A stretch of 64,000 nt of DNA from Aulostomus chinensis (lineage: Eukaryota; Chordata; Actinopteri; Syngnathiformes; Aulostomidae): positions 8,724,001-8,788,000 of the forward strand of contig JBBMOA010000015.1 of the NCBI GenBank assembly GCA_037954235.1. Reading direction: 5' to 3'. Made by a program: the position numbers and the translations under genes. This document shows positions 58,027 through 64,000 of this stretch, one piece after another. Each line of letters begins with the position of its first letter. Positions within the stretch are counted from its first letter, which is position 1. Under the pieces are notes generated by a model. That model ran no database searches. It was not told the DNA's origin and saw only the letters and a program-made list of their open reading frames with translations.

Positions 58027-60190
58027 GGAGAGAGAGAGAGAGAATAGGGGAGAGAGAGTAGGGGAGAGAGGAGAGAGAGAGAGAGAGAGAGAGACGGATG
58101 GACAGCGTGGATGGTATCCATGCCCAATGCAAAATGTGTTGTAACTGCGTTTTTCGTCCTACTCTGCTGTGAGGGATGGAAAAGGGAAGGATTCACTTAA
58201 TTCATTGCTACCACTTGGCACAGCACTGTAAAATCCTGGACTATGACAACAAGAAACAAATTGTGCAATATTGTGCAGGCCAAAGGCTACAAGACCAAAA
58301 AAAAAGATATGGTGTGATACATCATGTGATAGCAGTCAATAACTAAGGTACTGTATAGGAACAAATTTAAGAAGAGGATGCCTGAAGAAAGAAGAAGACA
58401 CATGAGTGTCAACATTAACCACAATAACATAGTGAGATTAACATGCCATATCACAGATCAATGCAGCTAAAAAAAAAGGTTATTTTTCTTCAAAATAGAC
58501 AAAAAAAAGAGCTGTGACACAAATTGACAGAGAATCCATTCACACAACAATTATAGGAAGATCGAATCAAAATGACTTCCTCTAAAGAAAATGCACTTTA
58601 ATTTCAAAACCCTACATGGTTTGATTCCTAATGAAGCAGATGCTTGTTTTGTATTTAGAAGATAAAGTGTTTTGTCTTCTGGTGCCAAGCTCTTGGATCT
58701 AATAGTCGCAGGAATCTGTGCCAGCGTGGCTGGAGCTAAGACACCAAAACGTGGATAATGAGGTAGCCTTGCAGTCCTCTTCTCTTAATATTAAGGGAGG
58801 ATTTACTAAGGTTTGACAGCAGAACATTAGATCACAGCTGGATGTGGCTGAGCTCAGTGGGTGTAAGGCTGGAATAAATACGAGGTGTGAAGTGTCTAGA
58901 GTTTTTACTCATCGTGGTATTCTGGTAGTGAAACTGGTAGGTGTATGCATACGTTGTACATGGCTGTAAACATGAACAAAAAGAATGCACGCACTTGATA
59001 TGAAACAGGTAAAACTTTGCACCGCCATTGTTATTTTTGGACAAAAAGTGGTGAAGTTTGATTTTCATTTACAGATTTATTTTGGAGAGTTCAAAATGGA
59101 AAGATTCTGTTTTTTTCTTGAACAAACCCCTGAGAAACAGATCCAGTAAACCAGTTTTGCCTTTTAAAACAAGAAACACCACCTGCTGCTCGCTACATTC
59201 AATAGCCTATTTCTGGGTTACCAGTGACCAATGTTGCACAATATTGAGCCAATCGCTGACATCGGTTATTGATTAACAGAGATTCGTCAAAGTATGACAG
59301 AATCTAATCTTAGCCCATTTCAAATGGAGAATTCTTCAGCTAAGAAAGTGTCAGCTCCTTCTTTGTTATATGTAGATTATAATGTGAAAACAAGCAAATC
59401 TGCAACGAGCCTCCCAAAAATAGCAGTTAACCAAACACACATAACATCAATCTCCATATTGCAGAGGTTAAAGCAACATGCACTTGTGTCTACCACAAAT
59501 TGGCCAGGCGTCATTTTTTTAACTACAACCTCAGCTCAGTTCAGTGAGTTCTTCCATCGCATTCACAAGCCCACTCTTATATATAAACTTTCACCCTCCA
59601 CCACCCTCTAGTCTCCAAGTGTCTCTTTTTTTAGAATGCATGAGAAAGAGAGGTCATCCAAATTTCACCACAATCAGGCACAATGACAGAGGAACATTCA
59701 GAGACGACTTCTACACAGGTTGACCTCTCTTATTAGTGTTGACTGGGCTGTCCAGATCAAGTTGGAAAGGGTGGTCCTCCGTGGTCCAAAATAAAGTCTG
59801 TGAGTTTAATTGATACATATGATATCAACAGTCCAAGACAATCATGAGTCCTGGAAAAAGAATGTTTTTAAGTCAAATCCTTAATGTGCACACAGCAAAT
59901 GAGGGATATGCACGAGTCATGCTCCTGTTTATACTGAACAGTTCATGCATGCATGACAATCATAATAATCTTATCATCATGTACATATTGTCAAATACTG
60001 TTGTGTCATTGAAACTCTGTGCACTACATGTCTCGATACAGTATAAAAATGTCAGTATTGTTACTTAATGTTTGCATGATTGACGGCTGACGTCTTCACC
60101 TTTCAGGTTGTCCTGCTCAGCCCTCATGATGTCGATCAGGGAGCTCTCCAGAGTGTTCATGTTGAAGCTGTCAAATGACCTTGTACGTTC
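46721..60190 (-). CDS. cpeb4: cpeb4, C-terminal half of the coding region (9 exons visible, 5' end outside window)
   Basis: CPEB4 is an RNA-binding protein that binds U-rich cytoplasmic polyadenylation elements in mRNA 3' UTRs and controls poly(A) tail length and translation, notably in neurons and meiotic cells. Nine exons (60190-60100, 56211-56161, 52304-52281, 50756-50586, 50485-50396, 49934-49816, 49728-49614, 48676-48495, 46948-46721) join in frame to 1071 nt: 356 residues plus TGA. Order: cassette-rich linker (about 1-99), RRM1 with RNP motifs VFVGGL and KGYAFLLF, RRM2 with IFVGGVP and KGAGRVAF, then a cysteine/histidine-rich ZZ domain. The end ISFRWN and the linker SLFPMEDGF fit CPEB4 better than CPEB2 or CPEB3 as I recall those proteins. 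Mammalian CPEB4 is about 730 residues, so roughly half is missing to the right. Whether this is the cpeb4a or cpeb4b teleost copy cannot be decided here. All junctions have GT/AG and matching phases. Confidence 0.95.
46949..48494 (-). other. cpeb4 intron before the last exon
   Basis: About 1.5 kb with canonical ends (gtcagt and ccgtag). It is ordinary AT-rich intron sequence; I see no exon, RNA gene or clear mobile element in it. Confidence 0.85.
48495..48676 (-). CDS. cpeb4: cpeb4 exon: RRM2 body
   Basis: A 182-nt exon encoding VELAMIMDRLYGGVCYAGID (first V split), TDPELKYPKGAGRVAFSNQQ and SYIAAISARFVQLQHGEIDKR. KGAGRVAF is RNP1 of RRM2. HGEIDKR is the CPEB4 form. Acceptor gtgtacag, donor gtcagt. 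Confidence 0.96.
48677..49613 (-). other. cpeb4 intron between the two RRM2 exons
   Basis: About 0.94 kb, gtatct to gtacag. No recognisable feature. Confidence 0.85.
49614..49728 (-). CDS. cpeb4: cpeb4 exon: inter-RRM linker and start of RRM2
   Basis: A 115-nt exon encoding VQIRPWNLNDSDFVMDGSQP then LDPRKTIFVGGVPRPLRA and one base. VQIRPWNL and FVGGVP are signature strings of CPEB2-4; IFVGGVP is RNP2 of RRM2. Acceptor gtcgacag, donor gtatct. NLND replaces the NLSD I recall from mammals. Confidence 0.96.
49816..49934 (-). CDS. cpeb4: cpeb4 exon: end of RRM1 (RNP1, LCVSSPTIKDKP)
   Basis: This 119-nt exon encodes YAFLLFQDESSVQALIDACI then EEDGKLYLCVSSPTIKDKP. YAFLLF is the core of RNP1 of RRM1. 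The FQDESS/ACIEED form is the CPEB4 version. Acceptor cgtttag, donor gtcagt. Only 87 nt separate it from the next exon. Confidence 0.96.
49935..50395 (-). other. cpeb4 intron within RRM1
   Basis: 461 nt, gtaag to tttag, splitting the Gly codon of RNP1 (KGYAFLLF). No recognisable feature. Confidence 0.85.
50396..50485 (-). CDS. cpeb4: cpeb4 exon: middle of RRM1
   Basis: A 90-nt exon encoding DEITASFRRFGHLFVDWPHK and AESKSYFPPK plus one base. It continues RRM1 into the RNP1 motif. Acceptor ctgatttcag, donor gtaag. The segment GHLFVDW departs from GPLIVDW or GPLVVDW, which I recall from mammalian CPEB2-4. The DNA is clear at this point (GGA CAC CTT TTT GTG). Confidence 0.95.
50586..50756 (-). 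CDS. cpeb4: cpeb4 exon: linker and start of RRM1
   Basis: This 171-nt exon encodes GHSSLFPMEDGFPDDERGDQ, a Gly/Ser/His-rich stretch ending in HQNGERVERYSRK, and VFVGGLPPDIDE, with the last base shared onward. VFVGGL is RNP2 of RRM1. Acceptor cctctcttag, donor gtacg. SLFPMEDGF is CPEB4-like (CPEB3 has SLFPFEDAF as I recall). The first residue (G) is a split codon completed by whichever upstream exon is used, so both cassette exons can be skipped cleanly. Confidence 0.95.
51340..51480 (+). mobile_element. Decayed dispersed repeat in a cpeb4 intron
   Basis: GGCCGATTTTCACGAAATGT followed by GGTGGAAGAACCCATTACAT resembles a frequent fish interspersed repeat (CCGATTTTgATGAAACTTGG...). Confidence 0.45.
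51777..51866. repeat. (TG)n microsatellite in a cpeb4 intron
   Basis: About 90 bp with CG interruptions; (CA)n in the transcript, downstream of the microexon. Confidence 0.96.
52281..52304 (-). CDS. cpeb4: cpeb4 24-nt neural-type microexon (8-residue segment)
   Basis: A 24-nt exon lies between acceptor cacatgcag and donor gtaata on the minus strand. With one base from each neighbour it reads A-R-N-Y-S-R-R-R-G, close to the mammalian ARTYGRRRG segment as I recall it. Phase is 1 to 1 and the length is a multiple of three, so inclusion or skipping is frame-neutral. In mammals this microexon of CPEB4 is included mainly in neurons and adds a basic patch before the RRMs. A TGC sits next to the acceptor; TGC motifs near the 3' splice site are typical of SRRM4-dependent microexons. 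It is too short for ordinary ORF finding. Confidence 0.87.
52305..56160 (-). other. cpeb4 intron upstream of the microexon
   Basis: 3.9 kb. It holds a (GA)n array at 54052-54096. The last bases before the microexon are a weak pyrimidine tract ending cacatgcag. I see no other exon. Confidence 0.8.
54052..54096. repeat. (GA)n microsatellite
   Basis: About 45 bp of GA. Confidence 0.95.
56161..56211 (-). CDS. cpeb4: cpeb4 51-nt cassette exon (17-residue segment)
   Basis: The exon reads GRLGFPHPGGDNPLPLN when joined to the exon before it. Acceptor ctgtgcag, donor gtatgt. It is 51 nt long and enters and leaves in phase 1, so skipping it keeps the frame. Mammalian CPEB2-4 have a 17-residue alternative segment at this position (GRLG...DN...N), so the match in length, place and sequence is good. 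Whether it is alternative in this species cannot be told from DNA alone. Confidence 0.9.
56960..57023. repeat. (CA)n microsatellite
   Basis: CA run with two GA interruptions at the left. Confidence 0.95.
57973..58095. repeat. Impure (GA)n array
   Basis: About 120 bp homopurine, with GGGG interruptions. Confidence 0.95.
60100..60190 (-). CDS. cpeb4: cpeb4 exon 2 (linker, ERTRSFDSFNMNTL...)
   Basis: This 91-nt exon encodes ERTRSFDSFNMNTLESSL, then IDIMRAEQDNLK and one base of the next codon. The acceptor is a pyrimidine run ending ctttag and the donor is gtgaag. It starts in phase 0 and ends in phase 1. The MNTLESSLIDIMRAE block is a CPEB2-4 family signature just N-terminal of the alternatively spliced region. 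RTRS is a basophilic kinase-type motif; that reading is inference. The preceding exon 1, which in this family holds the long low-complexity N-terminus, is not visible in 60191-64000. Confidence 0.93.
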
Positions 60191-60589
60191 CTAAAGAGAG
60201 GAGACAAGGAAGGACAAGCCATTTACTTAACAGACTTTAAAGCAAGAAGAATTTACAAAAAAGGTTCAAAATGCATGGAAACCAACAGTGTTTAGTTTTG
60301 GGCATGAAGCAGCTCCGCCGGAGCATTTGAAGCAATTAAGTCATCTACATCTGTATATAAGACTCGCTCAATTAACCCAAACTCAACAGTCATGACCACA
60401 GTAACCTAAACCACATTGAACAGAGTATCACCCGACAAGGATCAAATGAACAGATAAATTCATTTGCATCAATATGCATCTCATTCTGCCATGCTTTGAA
60501 AAGCAACGTACTGTATTGTGAGAATACAAATGCTGCGTGGCCTCTTAATTATTTCACTAAACAGCAGGAGTGACAAACAGATCAAATTA

Positions 60590-60760
60590 GAAGCAGACCC
60601 CCAGGAGATCTGCCTCAGAGTGCAATAGGCTCCTCCTTGAGCCATGCTTCATCCCTCCACCAAGCTTCATGAAAATTGGCCCCATACTGTGTGTGTAATC
60701 CATCTGGCAGGCAGATGCAGGTGAAATCACAACCACCTCCTTGGTGGAAGTAACACATTC
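60590..60760 (+). mobile_element. Decayed dispersed repeat in cpeb4 intron 1
   Basis: TTCATGAAAATTGGCCCC and the end ACCTCCTTGGTGGAAGTAA resemble the tail of a frequent fish repeat that ends in CTCCTTGGCGGAGGTAA. Confidence 0.45.
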
Positions 60761-61223
60761 AATAATCTTCAAGAAAAATATTTTACTTATCAACTCTGCC
60801 ATGCCATTACAACCAGAAAAATACCTCATTGTCCAGGTTTGTGAAGGTTTGACAAGGACTTGAAAAGAAATCTAGCTATGAGAGAGAGAGTCCTTATTTG
60901 GATACAGATCTTTAAGATTCAAATCTGATTTCTGCTGCCTCAACAAATCCCTTGGTTGATTTCTGTGTTACTTTCTGTGTTCTGTGGCATTAACTGTACT
61001 CCAACAGACGGGGGTAAACAAGCAATAGAACCAAAACAGGAGCCAGTTCTTGGGCAACAGCTTTGTCATGTGCAACAGGGACATCTTTGGCATACCAACT
61101 ATTCTTCAAGTAGTTTTATTTGTATGCTCTCATGTCATGAGCATGTGAGAACACACCCATAAAAGTGTGTATACACAATGTGCGCACATCTAAAACATGA
61201 GCCCATACACAAACACAGACACA

Positions 61224-61243
61224 CCCCCCCCCCCCCCCCCCCC
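61224..61243. repeat. Poly-C run
   Basis: Twenty consecutive C after a CA-rich stretch. Confidence 0.9.
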
Positions 61244-61742
61244 AGTGCTGTGATGATAAGGCTTCTTTCTGTCTTGACTCCGCCTCAGTTAAACAAAATA
61301 CACTATCCAGCAACATGTAAACAAACTTCTTCTTTGTTCAAAATCATCAGAATCCAAGCACTCCGAACAGTAAGAGATGTTTTTCCTTCTTATTGGTACT
61401 AATTATGAAATTTCATGCGTCCTCTAAATACAAGTCAGTTGAGTGCCTCATTCCTTCCTGTATCTCTTCCCCATTTTTCCCAGTCCCCACCGCCACCATG
61501 TGCTAACTTAAAAGCAGAAACTCCTTTTAAAAAAGTGTCCTGTTCCTCCTTTTTTGCATCAGATGTCACACTTCACACAGCTGACAACTCTTCTGGCTGC
61601 AAGCTGATATGAACAAGATGACTAAAATGTTAAGTCATGATGGGGTTTTTTTTTTTTGGTCTGGTCACGACTGATATCACAGTTTTCTGCATCAAATCCA
61701 TCAAACGAGCCTTTTGATCACAGGTGTAGTTTGTGCTGGTTC

Positions 61743-61765
61743 GGGGGGTGGGGGGGGGGGGGGGG
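61743..61765. repeat. Poly-G run
   Basis: Twenty-three bases of G with one T. Confidence 0.9.
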
Positions 61766-62099
61766 TTTGGGTGCTCTCTTAACCCCCCTTAGTGATGGTA
61801 GCCAAAAATGCCCTTGCCAGTTGCATAAACATTTACAGGAATTGCCCTAAATCTGCAGTTCCTGTTCAAGGTCCCAATTCAGTGCAGACTCACAAGTTCA
61901 AGCCATAAATTTGCTACACCAAAATAACAACAACAACAACACAGAACACACAGAGGAAGCAAAAAATGGAACATAAGTATAATGCAGCAATCATCAGTTC
62001 CCCTTCTTCATGTCTAGTGGGATCTATCAGTATTGAGCTCAACCACAAGGTTTTTCTGGGCCAGTCAGAAGTACCCACCTTGGAGTAGGTACTTATCTA

Positions 62100-62124
62100 C
62101 CCCCCCCCCCCCCCCAAAAAAAAA
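62100..62124. repeat. C16-A9 homopolymer junction
   Basis: Sixteen C followed by nine A, like the block at 15461. Confidence 0.9.
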
Positions 62125-64000
62125 CAGCCCTGAAAGAGATTCTACAGGGGCTGTGTTTCTGCACTCAGACAAAGATGCAGGCTGGCCTAAAATGCCCTGC
62201 AAGTTCCCGTGGAGGAAAACCGCCTATGAGATTGTATAACACAGACAAAGAGCCCTTTAACACAAGCTAAAAACATTTAGCACAGGGATAGGGAGAAGGA
62301 GGGCCTGCTGGACCACTGGACTGTGTTTGTGTTTTAGGTTCAAGATTTAAGTTTGGAAAAATTCTACTTTGAATAGATTGAGCCTGACAAGATGATGAAC
62401 TGATTTTCAACCATTTAAAACTTAAAAACCTCAGCAGCAACACAGGTATAATAATATAATAAAATGTATCGATCATCATCTCCTGAATCTTTCCTCTTAA
62501 TTGAGAAACTTGCATAGGTTATGAGATAAGTAAGGTTTCCATTTTATTATGTGGATTCTGAAGAAGCTCTGACATCTCATAGTTTCTTACAACAATGGCA
62601 ATAAAAGTACTTTGAATCTTTAACTTTGAATATTTTTTTCCAGTTCAAAAACAAGAAACAAAGACTAGGGTCATGTAAATAGCATGGGTCAGTGTAACAA
62701 TTTACCCTTAAAAAATATATTTTCATTAATTCTGTTGTATAATCACATCAGTCAAGAAAAACAGAGAGTGGGCTGACATTGCCAGGTTTAACGTAACACA
62801 TTAACCTTAAACAAGAGGAGCATGACATTGAATAGAAGCCTGTTGGTTTAAAAGAAGAAGAAGCTGTAAGCGGTCAAAAGGAAAATCATGACACAGTCAT
62901 ACAGAATCAAAAGATGTATGTCAAGTTCACCTTAACTTCCCAAAAAGTTAGAAAAAGCTTCTTGACATCAACAGTGCGTGATCAGCTCTGCCCTCAGCCT
63001 GACTGATTATCGACGGGCCTTACACAAGAATTACCCAACAAGTCTGCCCAACTGCATGCAATCTCTCTGAAGAGACACTTTTACCACTAATTTTGTCTTT
63101 ATAACAGATGCAACTATGCCCAAGCTCGTATGTACTTGTTCACCAATCACCCATGACACACCCTCGCTACATACTGCAGCCAACATTTGGGGAGAAAACT
63201 TCCAAGTGTAAAAACCAGCTAGGAGAAGAAGCCCGTGACATACTATGACACACCATGAACTCCACAGGGGTCAGATGTTCAGAAAAACAGACTTACGTCA
63301 GTGATCCACATGACCAAAGGCCAAGCAGGCAGGGGACTTTCTTATCTACTTTCTGCAGTGATTTCTAAAATTCAATAACAACTTTTACAATCTCATCAGC
63401 CAAAGACTGTGGCTGAATGTCTATCACATGGGCTCATGAAAGATCCAAATTTTACCAGCATTTTGGCTGGTGCAGATTACCCACGCCGATAGAAGACATA
63501 TACAGTACTGAAACCAAGATGATGCATATATGAAGAACACACCCAGTATACACTCTCCTCCAAAACAAATATCAACAGAAGGATATAGGCCAGACTCTGT
63601 GTACCACTTTCTCATATCCGCCTCGGTACCTTAAGAGGACTTAGGCCATTGCTTTGAGTTAAATAAACCAAACAGTCAAAGACAAGGGGGGCAGAAACAA
63701 GTGACTGACTAGTGAGTACATGCTTGCATAGGCAATCACACATGCTGTTCATTAGTCACATCATATGAATACAGATAATAGGTGGAACAACGTGCAGTAT
63801 TTCTGAGACACACCACAAATCTAGAGTTTATCTAATTAATGAAATAATATAATTTGAAATCCGAGCAGAAGCAGCAAATAACAGCCCTTCCTGCTTTTGT
63901 GCTTCCAGAGCTTCAAACTGAACGCATTCATTAGGTCCTAATATTCCTTATTGTACCATCTCCTTGGTACAGATTTACTTTGGCTGGTGAAGTAAAGCAG

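Larger units (their letters stand above)
56212..60099 (-). other. cpeb4 intron upstream of the 51-nt exon
   Basis: 3.9 kb. It contains (CA)n at 56960-57023 and a long impure (GA)n at 57973-58095. No exon or RNA gene recognised. Confidence 0.8.
60191..64000 (-). other. cpeb4 first intron, 3' part (continues beyond window)
   Basis: Ends at the acceptor ctttag before exon 2. It holds a dispersed-repeat fragment near 60590-60760 and three C or G homopolymer runs (61224, 61743, 62100). No open frame resembles the CPEB4 N-terminus. Confidence 0.75.

Noticed and set aside
60191..64000. Possible large first exon of cpeb4
   Set aside because: No long Gln/Ser/Pro/His-rich open frame is present; only short random frames.

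Overview
This window is vertebrate nuclear DNA, almost certainly from a ray-finned (teleost) fish. Short exons are flanked by GT/AG introns, and there are many long (TG)n/(CA)n arrays. Several dispersed repeats look like common fish families, and the only conserved coding sequence matches two vertebrate brain genes. It is not bacterial. There are no CRISPR arrays, operons, phage or integrative elements. Most open reading frames are chance frames through microsatellites.

Both genes lie on the minus strand, so transcription runs from high to low coordinates. First is cpeb4 (cytoplasmic polyadenylation element-binding protein 4). Nine coding exons are visible between 60190 and 46721, encoding the last ~356 residues: a linker with two cassette exons, RRM1, RRM2 and the C-terminal ZZ zinc domain. 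They are followed by an unusually long AT-rich 3' UTR, about 46720 to 42250. The large first exon, with the disordered N-terminal half, lies beyond the right edge. Second is nsg2 (neuronal vesicle trafficking-associated protein 2, also HMP19). It has a probable TATA/initiator promoter near 39.67 kb, a non-coding first exon, a 317-bp 5' UTR intron and three coding exons (38926-38798, 23978-23868, 2647-2537) encoding the first 117 residues. Its C-terminal exon(s) lie beyond the left edge.

Layout: 1-2536 partial last visible nsg2 intron; 2648-23867 and 23979-38797 two very large nsg2 introns full of microsatellites and decayed transposons; 38798-39687 nsg2 start and promoter; 39688-42250 compact intergenic region with CTCF-like motifs; 42250-46720 cpeb4 3' UTR; 46721-60190 cpeb4 exons and introns; 60191-64000 part of the long first cpeb4 intron. 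The tandem same-strand order CPEB4 then NSG2 is also found on human chromosome 5q35, so this is a conserved block.

The most notable points are: a 24-nt microexon in cpeb4 (52281-52304), the counterpart of the neural microexon of mammalian CPEB4; a miR-92-type and a miR-26-type seed match 36 nt apart in the 3' UTR, plus miR-9 matches; a cluster of CTCF-like motifs between the two genes; an nsg2 juxtamembrane segment that looks NSG1-like; and a simple repeat that forms the polypyrimidine tract of nsg2 coding exon 2. I found no evidence of an undescribed biological system; this is a conserved neuronal gene pair.
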